Notes: generated by a model not told the origin, from the sequence alone. DNA of 64,000 bases from an uncultured Bacteroides sp. (GCA_937890825.1 CALADS010000089.1:1-64000), one strand, 5' to 3'; counted from the stretch's first letter, positions 33,970-43,590 are shown. Numbers and translations: made by a program.

Positions 33970-34743
33970 TTATTTTTTGTATTTCAAATCATATTTGATA
34001 ACCATATCCAACAGTGAGATAGAAGAATCTTCCATTTCGCTAGTCAAAGCTTCAATCTTAGAAAGGATGTAGTTATAGAATACCTGCAGAATCAAAGCAA
34101 CGATCAAACCGAAGATAGTAGTAATCAAGGCAACCTTCATACCACCTGCTACAACCGTCGGAGAGATATCACCTACCTGTTGGATTTTATCAAATGCCTG
34201 CACCATACCGATTACAGTACCCAAGAATCCCAAAGACGGAGCCATGGCGATGAACAATGTAATCCAAGAGCAACCTTTTTCCAGGTAACCTGCCTGAACA
34301 CCACCGTAAGATACTACTGAGCGTTCTACTACGTCAATACCCTGGTCGATACGCATCAGACCCTGATAGTAGATAGAAGCAATAGGACCTCTAGTGTTAC
34401 GGGCAATGTCTTTAGCTGCTTCAACGTCGCCTTTTTCCAAAGCTGCTTCAACAGCTGCAACGAACTTCTTAGTATTAATTTCAGCCAAGCTCAAATAGAT
34501 GATACGTTCAATACAGAAAGCAAGACCAATAACCAAAGCGATGGCTACCAAACTCATGAAAGATGCAGTACCTTCAATAAACTTAGTTTTCAATTCTTTG
34601 TGAATACCGCCTTCTTCAACTGCAGAATCAGCAGCTACTTGTTCGGTTTGAGCAGCTGCAGGAGCGTCTTGAGCCTGAGCAAGTTGAGTTGAGCCAAATG
34701 TCAAGGCTCCAATCACAGCAACAATTGCAAATAACTTTTTCAT
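33970..34743 (-). CDS. exbB: MotA/TolQ/ExbB proton channel family protein
   Basis: The 257-residue protein has an N-terminal signal-like helix (MKKLFAIVAVIGALTFG), an Ala/Gln-rich linker, and then the ExbB core. A membrane helix lies at about 60-82, a cytoplasmic domain follows, and the conserved GCSWITLFIAMAPSLGFLGT-VIGM region with two further helices lies at about 155-225. It forms the pentameric proton channel around ExbD. It is the first gene of the operon, 77 bp downstream of tRNA-Ser on the same strand, with a very AT-rich leader (34745-34800) and no clear promoter of its own, so read-through from the tRNA is possible. Confidence 0.92.
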   Translation of the reverse strand: MKKLFAIVAVIGALTFGSTQLAQAQDAPAAAQTEQVAADSAVEEGGIHKELKTKFIEGTASFMSLVAIALVIGLAFCIERIIYLSLAEINTKKFVAAVEAALEKGDVEAAKDIARNTRGPIASIYYQGLMRIDQGIDVVERSVVSYGGVQAGYLEKGCSWITLFIAMAPSLGFLGTVIGMVQAFDKIQQVGDISPTVVAGGMKVALITTIFGLIVALILQVFYNYILSKIEALTSEMEDSSISLLDMVIKYDLKYKK

Positions 34744-34820
34744 TGTGTGTCTAATTTTTAAGATTAATTAATTAATTTATTTATTTAATTTATTGTTGTT
34801 CTATGTTAATATTCACTTTG

Positions 34821-34908
34821 CGGAGAGACGGGGATTCGAACCCCGGATACCCTTTTGGGGTATACACGCTTTCCAGGCGTGCCTCTTCAACCACTCGAGC
34901 ACCTCTCC
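34821..34908 (-). tRNA. tRNA-Ser (anticodon GGA)
   Basis: The minus strand folds into a complete class II tRNA. The acceptor GGAGAGG pairs with TCTCTCC, the D arm follows, the anticodon stem CACGC/GCGTG surrounds a loop with anticodon GGA, there is a long variable arm, and the T arm CGGGG-TTCGAAT-CCCCG is typical. Its length of 88 nt including the discriminator G fits tRNA-Ser. The CCA end is not encoded. Confidence 0.95.
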
Positions 34909-35074
34909 TTTTTCAAGGACTCCTTTTGAAATCGGGTGCAAATTACGAAAAAAATGCGAATCCACCGAGATTTCTGCTACAAATGTATTCTTTTTTTTGT
35001 TCTTCCACTGCATTCCATTCATTTTAATCTCGCCCAACGTCACAAAATTAATAAACTTTAAAACCTAAGAGAGG

Positions 35075-35857
35075 TTATTTGAGCATTCCAAACACTTTTA
35101 AAGCATTCTGAGCAGTTAATTTCGAGGTTTCTTCAGGCGATTTCCCATAAATCTCGGCAAGTTTCAGTAGTGTATAGTGCACATAAGAGCTTTCGTTGCG
35201 TTTTCCCCTAAAGGGTACCGGGGTGAGATAAGGCGAATCTGTCTCCAACACGATTCTATCCAAAGGAACGTGAGACAAGACGTTGGGTAAGGTAGATTTC
35301 TTAAAGGTGACCACACCGTTGATGCCGATCATAAAATCCGGAAACTCCATCATCAGCGCAGCTTCATCTACATCACCCGTGAAGCTATGGAAAATACCCC
35401 TCAACCCGCTGTTCTTATAAGGCAGCAACACCTTATATATATAGCTGAAAGCTTCGCGGCTGTGTATCACAATGGGAAGATTGAATTCCAATGCCCATTC
35501 CACTTGTTTTTCAAACGCAACAAGCTGCTCTTGCAAGAAAGTTTTATCCCAATAGAGATCAAGTCCGATTTCACCGATGGCCACGAAGCGGTTTTCAGTC
35601 TTCAGCCAGCGCAGCACCCCTTCCAATTCTTCTTCATACCGAGTATCTACAGACGTAGGATGCAACCCTATCATCGGATAACACAGCTCTTTATATGCAT
35701 CACACACCCGAAGCAAGGGTTCAACGGTTGTACTGTCAATATTAGGCATAAATATATGAGACACACCTGCTTCCACTGCACGGTGAATCACCTCGGGCAA
35801 ATCATCCGAGAATTCTTCCAAAAACAGATGCGAATGAGAATCCACTAATTGTATCAT
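35075..35857 (-). CDS. tatD: TatD family metal-dependent hydrolase
   Basis: The 260-residue protein is a TIM-barrel amidohydrolase of the TatD group. The first metal motif DSHSHL is at 6-11, AIGEIGLDLYWDKT with the bridging Glu near 95, VIHSRE near 130, a further His in GIFHSFTG, and LETDSPYLTP near 205-214 with the catalytic Asp. TatD proteins are Mg- or Mn-dependent 3'-5' DNases with roles in DNA repair and apoptosis-like nucleic acid turnover. The exact role of each paralogue varies. Its gene starts 5 bp after the hypothetical gene upstream, so they share a transcript. Confidence 0.93.
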   Translation of the reverse strand: MIQLVDSHSHLFLEEFSDDLPEVIHRAVEAGVSHIFMPNIDSTTVEPLLRVCDAYKELCYPMIGLHPTSVDTRYEEELEGVLRWLKTENRFVAIGEIGLDLYWDKTFLQEQLVAFEKQVEWALEFNLPIVIHSREAFSYIYKVLLPYKNSGLRGIFHSFTGDVDEAALMMEFPDFMIGINGVVTFKKSTLPNVLSHVPLDRIVLETDSPYLTPVPFRGKRNESSYVHYTLLKLAEIYGKSPEETSKLTAQNALKVFGMLK

Positions 35858-35862
35858 ATACG

Positions 35863-36564
35863 CTACTTTCTATTCTTTTCATTGGTACGATAATAATAGA
35901 CCACCCCGTAGCCTCTGCATAAATTCAGCCGCTTCTCATCGGGCATCACCTCTGCATATTTCTGTTCTATCTGATTCCAGCAGTCCAATATCAGTTTATC
36001 CGCCTCTTCTCTCATGGCAGACAACTCATCCAGACTTTTAGCCGTAAGTCCTTGCAGGTTCTTCTGCTTTTCATAGCTTTCCATAAAGATATCATAATGC
36101 ACCTTCACCTTAGCTATGGTAGGATTATAAATAGGAATACCTCCCTGCGACAAACGTTTCTCTTCACCTTGAATGATACGTCTACCCCACTCTGCCAGCG
36201 AAGACTCTGTAGTAAGGTCGGGCAAAGTATGATTTTGCTGGTCCAGTCCATAATAAGCCTTATGCGCCAACCGCACTTCCGTTCGGATAACAGCCAGATT
36301 CAGCACTTGAATAAAGTGCGAGATAAACAGACGGGCATTTTTCACATGTCCCTGATGCTTTCTTCCTGCCTGCGCCTGACGCTCATAGCACTCTGCATAA
36401 TACTGTTGGGCAGATTCAAATTTACGAAGAAAGCTGCGTACGGCAGACAATGTCTTCAATGAAACCGCCAAATCGTACATATTACACGTATCCGATTTTA
36501 CGACTACAGCTTTCAGCGCTCGTAATCTGGCTTGATCTGTATTGGGAAGTCTTCTATAAGGCAT
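35863..36564 (-). CDS. Conserved hypothetical protein
   Basis: The 233-residue protein is mostly helical and charged, with no signal peptide or membrane segment. It has a basic start (PYRRLPNTDQARLRALKAVV), a Gln/Ala-rich helix near 55-80, and an acidic C-terminal half. The segment RLNLCRGYGVVYYYRTNEK near its end looks like a beta hairpin. I do not recognise the family. It lies between the polyprenyl synthetase gene (28-bp gap) and tatD (5-bp gap), an arrangement suggesting one transcription unit. Confidence 0.75.
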   Translation of the reverse strand: MPYRRLPNTDQARLRALKAVVVKSDTCNMYDLAVSLKTLSAVRSFLRKFESAQQYYAECYERQAQAGRKHQGHVKNARLFISHFIQVLNLAVIRTEVRLAHKAYYGLDQQNHTLPDLTTESSLAEWGRRIIQGEEKRLSQGGIPIYNPTIAKVKVHYDIFMESYEKQKNLQGLTAKSLDELSAMREEADKLILDCWNQIEQKYAEVMPDEKRLNLCRGYGVVYYYRTNEKNRK

Positions 36565-36592
36565 GTTTTTCAGTATACTAGGTAATTAACCA

Positions 36593-37567
36593 CTAAGCCT
36601 GACGCACCATCAGTTTCTCCATCAGTCGTTCCAGCTCTTTTTTGGCAGACACATCCACACTGACCAACTGCAAACTTTGCATGGCCCGAGCTGTATAAGC
36701 AGCAATCTGCTCCTCACACATCCGGCGCACACCAATCTGATTATACAGTTCTGTCACTGCAGCGATTTTCACTTCAGGTACATAAGAACGGCATTCCATC
36801 CAAGAATGCAGCACAGCCAGTTGGTCGGCCCCAGCATGCTCTAAAGCTTTAATCAACAGGTACGTCTTTTTATTACACAAGATATCCCCACCGATATTCT
36901 TTCCGAACACCTTAGTATCACCATACACATCCAGCAAGTCATCTTTCAATTGAAATGCCACACCTAGATTCATACCGAAGTCGTATAAGCGGCCGGCATC
37001 CTCGGCAGAAGCCCCTGCAAGGATAGCACCAATCTTCAGACTGGCAGCCAGCAACACCGAAGTCTTAAGGCGAATCATTTCCAGATATTCGGTCTCTGTT
37101 ACATCATTCCTAATTTCAAATTCCATATCCAGTTGCTGCCCTTCACAGATTTCCAATGCCGTCAGGCTAAACAGATCCATCACCTCTTTCAGTTTGTCAG
37201 CATTACACTGAGCCATAAACTGATAAGCCAACACCAACATGGCATCGCCAGAAAGAATAGCTGTATTATCATTCCATACCTTATGTACGGTAGCCTTTCC
37301 CCGACGTTTATCAGCCCGATCCATCAAATCATCGTGCAGCAACGTATAATTATGATACACCTCTATACCCGTAGCAGGTCCCAAGATAGATTTCACATCC
37401 TCTTGATACAGATTATAAGCCATCAGCATCAGTACAGGTCTGATGCGTTTGCCACCCAATGAAAGCACATACGACACGGGGTCGTACAATCCCTGTGGGG
37501 TACGTTCAAATTTCAGTTCCGTCAAATGAGCATTTACAATATCAAGAAGTTCTGTTGTAGTATACAT
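36593..37567 (-). CDS. Polyprenyl (trans-isoprenyl) diphosphate synthase
   Basis: The 324-residue enzyme condenses isopentenyl diphosphate onto an allylic primer. The first Asp-rich motif DDLMD lies near 76-80 (LLHDDLMDRADKRRG), GGKRIRPVLML lies near 34-44, and the second Asp-rich motif is LKDDLLDVYGD near 205-215. FQLKDD and GKNIGGDI are typical of all-trans synthases. The chain length cannot be read with certainty. A Tyr is found several residues before the first motif (YHNYTLLHDD), so a medium-chain product such as farnesyl or geranylgeranyl diphosphate is possible. Confidence 0.92.
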   Translation of the reverse strand: MYTTTELLDIVNAHLTELKFERTPQGLYDPVSYVLSLGGKRIRPVLMLMAYNLYQEDVKSILGPATGIEVYHNYTLLHDDLMDRADKRRGKATVHKVWNDNTAILSGDAMLVLAYQFMAQCNADKLKEVMDLFSLTALEICEGQQLDMEFEIRNDVTETEYLEMIRLKTSVLLAASLKIGAILAGASAEDAGRLYDFGMNLGVAFQLKDDLLDVYGDTKVFGKNIGGDILCNKKTYLLIKALEHAGADQLAVLHSWMECRSYVPEVKIAAVTELYNQIGVRRMCEEQIAAYTARAMQSLQLVSVDVSAKKELERLMEKLMVRQA

Positions 37568-37604
37568 AAGTAGGATTTTTATAAATAGGAGATTATAATA
37601 AACG

Positions 37605-37630
37605 AAAAAGGCTGCACGCGGCAGCCTTTT
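37605..37630 (-). terminator. Terminator after tonB
   Basis: AAAAGGCTGC and GCAGCCTTTT form a perfect 10-bp stem with a 5-nt loop; on the minus strand it continues with a T-rich end. Confidence 0.88.
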
Positions 37631-37647
37631 CCCTTATGATTATTTTA

Positions 37648-38340
37648 TTACTGCAATCTAAACATTACAGGCACCGTATATTTTACGCGTACGGGTTTAC
37701 CGCGCTGCATACCCGGTTTCCACTTAGGCATGGTACCGATTACGCGGAGGGCTTCCTTATCCAAATAAGGGTCAACGCCTCTCAATACCTTTGCATCTAC
37801 GATACTACCGTCCTTGTTTACAACGAATTGCACTGTAACACGACCCTGTGTACCGTTTTCCTGTGCGATGGTAGGATATTTGATATTCTTGCTCAAGAAC
37901 TGCATCAAACCAGCCATACCGCCATTCGGGAATTCAGGCATTTGTTCTACCACTTCGAAGATGGTCTGTTCTTCCGGTTCTTCTTCTTCCACTTCTACAG
38001 GCACATACTTGATTTCTACAGCCTGTCCTGTATCTTCCGTAGATGCGATAACTGTTTCTTCTACATCAGCATCATCTTCTACGATGGTCAATGTTTCTGC
38101 AATGGCCGGAGCCTCGGGAGGAGGCGGAGGGGTAGCCATTTCAGGTTGTTCCGTGATCGGAATCTCAATTTCTTCCTCAAATACGAGATCGGTAACTGCC
38201 TGGCTCATATCAATCTTGACATCACGTTTAGTCCATTCAAACGCAACGAACATGAAAGCGAGCACAATCACATAACCGACCAGCAGCCATGTAGACTTCT
38301 TGTTCTCCAAGTCTGCCTTAGGTGTTTTTTTAACTTCCAT
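37648..38340 (-). CDS. tonB: TonB family energy transducer
   Basis: The 230-residue protein has a basic N-terminus, a membrane anchor near 17-36 (TWLLVGYVIVLAFMFVAF), a Pro/Glu-rich periplasmic linker (ATPPPPPEAPA, VEEEEPEEQ), and a C-terminal TonB domain from about 150 (FLSKNIKYPTIAQENGTQGR, then GVDPYLDKEALRVIGTMPKW). It carries energy from the ExbB/ExbD motor to TonB-dependent receptors in the outer membrane. It is monocistronic, with its own promoter and terminator. Such anchors with a strongly acidic linker are common in Bacteroides. Confidence 0.93.
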   Translation of the reverse strand: MEVKKTPKADLENKKSTWLLVGYVIVLAFMFVAFEWTKRDVKIDMSQAVTDLVFEEEIEIPITEQPEMATPPPPPEAPAIAETLTIVEDDADVEETVIASTEDTGQAVEIKYVPVEVEEEEPEEQTIFEVVEQMPEFPNGGMAGLMQFLSKNIKYPTIAQENGTQGRVTVQFVVNKDGSIVDAKVLRGVDPYLDKEALRVIGTMPKWKPGMQRGKPVRVKYTVPVMFRLQ

Positions 38341-38379
38341 ACTATGTTAATTTAAAAATGGTGTTCCAATTGTTTTGCG

Positions 38380-38387
38380 CAAATATA
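38380..38387 (-). promoter_or_regulatory. Promoter -7 element of tonB
   Basis: TATATTTG on the minus strand, 40 bp before the start codon. The rest of the 341-bp gap to cmk (38341-38681) holds the cmk promoter at 38632 and a GC-richer block at 38470-38580 in which I see nothing. Confidence 0.6.
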
Positions 38388-38631
38388 ACGCTTTTATTTT
38401 TATGAGGTAATCTTTCCGGTGTTTTTTCTTGGCGGAACGTATATTTTTGTATTTTTTTAATCCTATAGTCCATCCGTTTACCATTTCTTCACTCCCACTC
38501 AGCCAGGGATGCCGGCCACATCCGCACCCCAATTACCGCCAGTCAAGCTCTTCCGCAATGCCTACCCCCCTCCTTCCCGATGCCCTTCAGAAAATTAACC
38601 GACAGCAACCGATAGATTAAAAAAAAAGGCG

Positions 38632-38639
38632 TATCTTTG
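38632..38639 (+). promoter_or_regulatory. Promoter -7 element of cmk-ispH
   Basis: TATCTTTG, 42 bp before the cmk start codon. Confidence 0.6.
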
Positions 38640-38681
38640 GCAAGAAAATCACGTTAAATTCTACTTTAATATATATAGTAT

Positions 38682-39374
38682 ATGAAAAAGATAACGATTG
38701 CCATCGACGGCTTTTCATCTTGTGGCAAAAGCACTATGGCCAAAGACTTAGCCCGAGAAATCGGATATATTTACATCGACAGTGGCGCCATGTATCGCGC
38801 CGTAACCCTCTATGCATTAGACAACGGATTGTTCCATGGAAACGAAATCGAAACAGAACGCCTGAAAAACGACATGCAGCAGATCCACATCACCTTCCAG
38901 CTCAATCCTGATACAGGCAAGCCCGATACGTATCTGAATGGCACATGCGTAGAACAGCGCATCCGCACCATGGAGGTATCTTCACACGTCAGCCCCATTG
39001 CCGCCCTCGATTTCGTACGCGAAGCCATGGTAGCCCAGCAGCAGGAAATGGGCAAGGCCAAAGGCATCGTTATGGACGGACGAGACATCGGTACTACCGT
39101 ATTTCCGGATGCCGAACTGAAAATTTTCGTTACTGCCTCTGCCGAAATACGTGCACAGCGCCGTTACGACGAGTTGAAAGCCAAAGGCGAGGCAGCCAGT
39201 TTGGCAGACATCCTGGAAAATGTGAAGCAACGCGATTACATAGATCAGCACCGCGAAGTAAGCCCCCTAAAGAAGGCCGATGACGCCTTGCTGCTCGACA
39301 ACAGCCACCTGACCATCGCCCAACAGAAAGAATGGCTGTCTGAACAGTTTCAAAGGATAATCCAATCAATCTGA
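38682..39374 (+). CDS. cmk: Cytidylate kinase
   Basis: The 230-residue kinase phosphorylates CMP and dCMP with ATP. It begins with the P-loop GFSSCGKST at 10-18, followed by IDSGAMYRAVTLYAL, the CMP-binding region, and VMDGRDIGTTVFPDAELK near 126-143 with the conserved GRDIGT. RRYDELKAKG marks the lid. The length agrees with the usual 225-230. It is followed after 6 bp by ispH; a cmk-ispH pairing is common in Bacteroidota. Confidence 0.96.
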   Translation: MKKITIAIDGFSSCGKSTMAKDLAREIGYIYIDSGAMYRAVTLYALDNGLFHGNEIETERLKNDMQQIHITFQLNPDTGKPDTYLNGTCVEQRIRTMEVSSHVSPIAALDFVREAMVAQQQEMGKAKGIVMDGRDIGTTVFPDAELKIFVTASAEIRAQRRYDELKAKGEAASLADILENVKQRDYIDQHREVSPLKKADDALLLDNSHLTIAQQKEWLSEQFQRIIQSI

Positions 39375-39380
39375 CCACCT

Positions 39381-40247
39381 ATGACCCACATAGAAATTGA
39401 TCACGAATCAGGCTTTTGCTTCGGAGTAGTGACAGCCATACATAAGGCGGAAGAAGAATTGGCCAAGGGCGGCATTCTCTACTGCCTGGGAGATATCGTG
39501 CACAATAGCCGGGAGGTAGAACGACTGAAAGCCATGGGACTTATCACCATCAATCATGAAGAATTCAAGCAGTTGCATGGCGTAAAAGTATTGCTCAGAG
39601 CCCACGGCGAGCCTCCCGAGACTTATGAAATAGCCCGTAAAAACGAAATAGAAATCATTGATGCCACCTGTCCGGTAGTGCTACGCCTGCAAAAACGCAT
39701 CAAGCAAGCCTACATAGAAGAGAGTCGGTCTAAAAAACAAATCGTAATCTACGGCAAAAACGGACATGCAGAAGTATTGGGGCTGGTAGGACAAACCTGC
39801 GGAGAAGCCATCGTCATAGAAAAGCTGGAAGAAGCCAAATCGCTGAATCTACAGCAAAGCATCTGCCTATACTCGCAGACCACCAAATCACTCGATGAAT
39901 TTCGACAAATTGTGGAATACATCCAGACGCATATCTCGCCTGAAGTCACCTTCGAGTATTACGACACCATCTGCCGGCAAGTGGCCAATCGCATCCCCAA
40001 CATCCGACAGTTTGCCGGTTCACATGATTTAGTGTTCTTCGTAAGTGGCAAAAAAAGTTCCAACGGCAAAATGCTGTTTGCAGAATGCCTCAAGGTAAAC
40101 CCCAATTCCCACCTGATAGACAGTCCGGAAGAAATAGACCCTGCTTTGCTGACCGGCGTACAGTCAATCGGTATCTGTGGAGCCACCTCTACCCCCAAAT
40201 GGCTGATGGAAGAAATATCCAAAGCTATATATGATATTGTAAATTAA
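39381..40247 (+). CDS. ispH: 4-hydroxy-3-methylbut-2-enyl diphosphate reductase
   Basis: The 288-residue iron-sulfur enzyme does the last step of the MEP isoprenoid pathway, reducing HMBPP to IPP and DMAPP. The three Cys ligands are visible: Cys13 in SGFCFGVV, the one in IDATCPVV near 97, and the one in VQSIGICGATSTP near 270. DTICRQVANR and the Asp/Glu-rich substrate region are also present. It lies directly behind cmk and supplies building blocks to the polyprenyl synthase encoded at 36593-37567. No frameshift or missing ligand. Confidence 0.96.
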   Translation: MTHIEIDHESGFCFGVVTAIHKAEEELAKGGILYCLGDIVHNSREVERLKAMGLITINHEEFKQLHGVKVLLRAHGEPPETYEIARKNEIEIIDATCPVVLRLQKRIKQAYIEESRSKKQIVIYGKNGHAEVLGLVGQTCGEAIVIEKLEEAKSLNLQQSICLYSQTTKSLDEFRQIVEYIQTHISPEVTFEYYDTICRQVANRIPNIRQFAGSHDLVFFVSGKKSSNGKMLFAECLKVNPNSHLIDSPEEIDPALLTGVQSIGICGATSTPKWLMEEISKAIYDIVN

Positions 40248-40280
40248 CGAAAATTATTATCCACACCCTTAGCTTTTTGC

Positions 40281-40288
40281 TAAATTTG
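40281..40288 (+). promoter_or_regulatory. Promoter -7 element of pfkA
   Basis: TAAATTTG, 33 bp before the start codon. Confidence 0.5.
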
Positions 40289-40320
40289 CGGCCATTACTA
40301 ATAGATATAAAACAAATATT

Positions 40321-41301
40321 ATGGGAATAGTAAAATGCATCGGTATTCTAACATCCGGAGGAGATGCTCCTGGTATGAATGCAGCTATCCGTGCGGTAAC
40401 TCGTGCCGCCATCTACAACGGATTGGAAGTTAAAGGTATATACAGAGGCTACAAAGGATTAGTGACCGGTGAAATCAAAGAGTTCAAAAGTCAGAATGTA
40501 AGTAATATCATACAGCTTGGAGGCACCATTCTAAAGACAGCACGCTGTAAGGAATTCAAGACACCGGAAGGCAGACAGATGGCCTATGACAACATGAAGA
40601 AAGAAGGTATCGATGCGCTGGTAGTAATCGGCGGAGACGGCTCGCTTAGCGGAGCACGCATCTTCGCTCAAGAATTCGATGTGCCTTGTATCGGATTGCC
40701 CGGTACCATAGACAACGACCTTTATGGTACAGACACCACCATAGGCTACGACACAGCACTGAACACCATTTTGGATGCAGTAGATAAAATCCGCGATACA
40801 GCCACCTCGCACGAAAGACTTTTCTTCGTAGAAGTAATGGGACGAGACGCCGGTTTCCTGGCACTGAACGGAGCCATTGCTTCAGGTGCTGAAGCAGCTA
40901 TTATTCCAGAATTCAATACTGAAGTTGACCAACTGGAAGAATTCATCAAGAACGGCTTCAGAAAATCCAAGAACAGCAGTATCGTACTGGTGGCTGAAAG
41001 CGAATTGACCGGCGGTGCCATGCACTATGCCGAGCGTGTGAAAAACGAATATCCACAATACGATGTACGTGTCACCATCCTGGGCCACCTGCAACGTGGA
41101 GGTAGTCCTACGGCCCACGACCGCATCTTGGCCAGCCGATTGGGAGCTGCCGCCATTGATGCCATCATGGAAGGCCAGCGCAATGTCATGATAGGAATAG
41201 AGCATGATGAGATAGTCTACGTACCTTTCACCAAAGCTATCAAAAACGACAAGCCCATTAAAAAAGATTTGGTCAATGTACTCCGTGCACTCTCCATCTG
41301 A
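40321..41301 (+). CDS. pfkA: ATP-dependent 6-phosphofructokinase
   Basis: The 326-residue enzyme makes fructose 1,6-bisphosphate in glycolysis. It has LTSGGDAPGMNAAIR near the N-terminus, the nucleotide loop GGDGSLSGA (Gly107 after the Asp, as in ATP- rather than PPi-dependent enzymes), the catalytic PGTIDNDLYGTDTTIGYDTA, and MGRDAGFLAL. LGHLQRGGSPTAHDR lies toward the C-terminus. Its length agrees with bacterial PfkA. It has its own promoter and a strong terminator and stands alone. Confidence 0.95.
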   Translation: MGIVKCIGILTSGGDAPGMNAAIRAVTRAAIYNGLEVKGIYRGYKGLVTGEIKEFKSQNVSNIIQLGGTILKTARCKEFKTPEGRQMAYDNMKKEGIDALVVIGGDGSLSGARIFAQEFDVPCIGLPGTIDNDLYGTDTTIGYDTALNTILDAVDKIRDTATSHERLFFVEVMGRDAGFLALNGAIASGAEAAIIPEFNTEVDQLEEFIKNGFRKSKNSSIVLVAESELTGGAMHYAERVKNEYPQYDVRVTILGHLQRGGSPTAHDRILASRLGAAAIDAIMEGQRNVMIGIEHDEIVYVPFTKAIKNDKPIKKDLVNVLRALSI

Positions 41302-41322
41302 CAACCACACCCTTAAAACAAC

Positions 41323-41357
41323 AGAAAGCCTCGCCTGCCCGGTGAGGCTTTCTTGTT
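41323..41357 (+). terminator. Terminator of pfkA
   Basis: AGAAAGCCTC and GAGGCTTTCT form a 10-bp stem around an 11-nt loop (further CC/GG pairs inside), followed by TTGTTT. Confidence 0.88.
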
Positions 41358-41561
41358 TCCGCACAGCCAGAATGAAAAAATACCCCAAAGCATCCCCGAA
41401 AACAATGACAAACTCAGATAAAGCTGAATAAAGCACTTCAACTTCCCAAACCAAACCGCATAAAGACCTCCCGAACAATCAATAAACAGCATCTAATATT
41501 TGGAAATAAGAAAGAAAACCATGACTTTTGCAAATAAATAATCCGATATCACACCATTTTT

Positions 41562-43469
41562 ATGAAACATCCTACAGCGAATTCCTCCCTGCATTTACAA
41601 GAACAACAGCTTCTACTACGCATGGAATATGAATACGAAAAAGAAGAATTCAAGCGACAAACAGAAACTATGGGTGTGGCACGCAAGGTAAAAAGAGGCT
41701 TATGCTGGTATCCCATTACGACGGGACGAAGCTACTACAATTCGCTCAACCAGCTGGTATTAGAAGTCAGCCGTCAGGAAGATACCGACATTGAACATAA
41801 CTTTGAATTCGGACGCCCCGTATGCTTCTTCCGGCAAACAGCCGATGGAAGCATCTCATATTACCACTTTCAAGGCACAGTAAGCTATGCAGACGACAGC
41901 CGCATGGTAGTGGCGATGCCGGGCACAGGAGCCATTCTAGATCTGCAAGAAGCCGACCACCTGGGCGTGCAACTGTATTTCGATGAAACCAGCTACCGCA
42001 CTATGTTCGACGCTCTCCATGCCGTGACATCTGCCAAAGGAAACCGGCTGGCCGAATTGAAAGAAATCCTGATAGGAAACGCCAGACCCGCTTTCAGAGA
42101 ATTATTTCCTGCAAGATTTCCCTGGCTAAACGCTACACAGGAAGCAGCCGTCAACCGCGTGCTTTGCGCCAAAGATGTGGCTATCGTTCACGGACCTCCC
42201 GGCACCGGAAAAACCACCACCCTGGTAGAGGCCATCTACGAAACACTGCATAGAGAGCCACAAGTACTGGTATGCGCTCAAAGCAACACAGCTGTAGACT
42301 GGATTTCAGAAAAACTGGTAGACCGGGGCGTAAACGTACTCCGCATAGGCAACCCCACCCGAGTAAACGACAAGATGCTTTCCTTTACCTACGAACGTCG
42401 GTTCGAAGGACACCCTCTGTACCCCGAATTGTGGAGCATCCGGAAGGAATTGAGACAGTTGGGCGGAAAAGCCCGTAAAGGCAATTACAACGAACGCGAA
42501 AGCATACGCAGCCGCATGTCGCGCTTACGCGACCGCGCCACAGCACTGGAACTGCAAATCAATACAGCATTGTTCGACAGCGCCCACGTGATAGCCTCTA
42601 CCCTTATCAGCAGTAACCACCGGCTCCTGAACGGACACAGATTCGGTACCCTCTTCATCGATGAAGGTGCACAAGCCCTGGAAGCAGCCTGCTGGGCAGC
42701 CATCCAAAAAGCAGACCGGGTAATTCTGGCAGGCGACCACCAACAGCTACCACCTACCATCCAATGCTGCGAAGCCGCTCGCCGAGGACTGGACCATACG
42801 CTTTTAGAACAGGTAGCCCTGCACAAGCCAGAAGCCGTATCTCTGCTAAAAATACAATACCGCATGAACGAGGCACTGATGCACTTTTCTTCCGAGTGGT
42901 TTTACAACGGATTGCTGGAAGCCGCTCCTGAAGTCAAGCACCGAAGCATTCTGGACTGGGATTCACCCATCACCTGGATAGATACGTCCGAGATGGAATT
43001 CAAGGAAGAATTCATCGGTGAAAGTTTCGGAAGAATCAACAAGCAAGAAGCCGACTTGCTTATCCGCCAACTCGAAACATACATCCAGCGCATCGGTAGC
43101 GAACGCATACTGGAAGAGCGAATCGATATCGGCATCATCTCGCCCTATAAAGCACAGGTGCAATACCTCCGGGCAAAGATTCGCAGCAATGCAGCACTCC
43201 GCCCTTTCCGCTCACTGCTTACTGTCAATACGGTAGATGGTTTCCAAGGACAGGAAAGAGATGTGATATTCATCAGTCTGGTCAGAGCCAACGAAAAAGG
43301 AGAAATCGGTTTCCTGAGAGATTTACGCAGAATGAATGTGGCCATCACACGCGCCAAAATGAAGCTGGTTATCCTGGGCGATGCACCCACTCTGAAAAGA
43401 CATACATTCTACAAACGATTACTGGAATACATCACTGCACAGAATCAAACAGAATACACTGACAGCTAA
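41562..43469 (+). CDS. Superfamily 1 helicase, IGHMBP2/Upf1-like
   Basis: The 635-residue protein has an N-terminal domain of about 190 residues with a beta barrel, then a Upf1-type helicase core. Motif I GPPGTGKTTT lies near 211-220, Ia AQSNTAVDWI, motif II FIDEGAQALEAA near 364-375, motif III GDHQQLPPT, motif IV QYRMN, V TVDGFQGQERDVIF, and VI RMNVAITRAKMKLV. These are all the conserved motifs. In IGHMBP2-like proteins the core unwinds DNA or RNA 5' to 3'. A bacterial role in R-loop or replication-fork processing is plausible. It is single, with no operon partner. Confidence 0.9.
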   Translation: MKHPTANSSLHLQEQQLLLRMEYEYEKEEFKRQTETMGVARKVKRGLCWYPITTGRSYYNSLNQLVLEVSRQEDTDIEHNFEFGRPVCFFRQTADGSISYYHFQGTVSYADDSRMVVAMPGTGAILDLQEADHLGVQLYFDETSYRTMFDALHAVTSAKGNRLAELKEILIGNARPAFRELFPARFPWLNATQEAAVNRVLCAKDVAIVHGPPGTGKTTTLVEAIYETLHREPQVLVCAQSNTAVDWISEKLVDRGVNVLRIGNPTRVNDKMLSFTYERRFEGHPLYPELWSIRKELRQLGGKARKGNYNERESIRSRMSRLRDRATALELQINTALFDSAHVIASTLISSNHRLLNGHRFGTLFIDEGAQALEAACWAAIQKADRVILAGDHQQLPPTIQCCEAARRGLDHTLLEQVALHKPEAVSLLKIQYRMNEALMHFSSEWFYNGLLEAAPEVKHRSILDWDSPITWIDTSEMEFKEEFIGESFGRINKQEADLLIRQLETYIQRIGSERILEERIDIGIISPYKAQVQYLRAKIRSNAALRPFRSLLTVNTVDGFQGQERDVIFISLVRANEKGEIGFLRDLRRMNVAITRAKMKLVILGDAPTLKRHTFYKRLLEYITAQNQTEYTDS

Positions 43470-43590
43470 TCAACACAGCGGAATCAATGCTTGCAAAAGC
43501 CCTTATTCATCAAACATAATCAAAATGTAAAAGCATAACCAACACAGACTTTCAGGGAATGGGCGATTCAAGACTTTCAGAGCAGATGAT

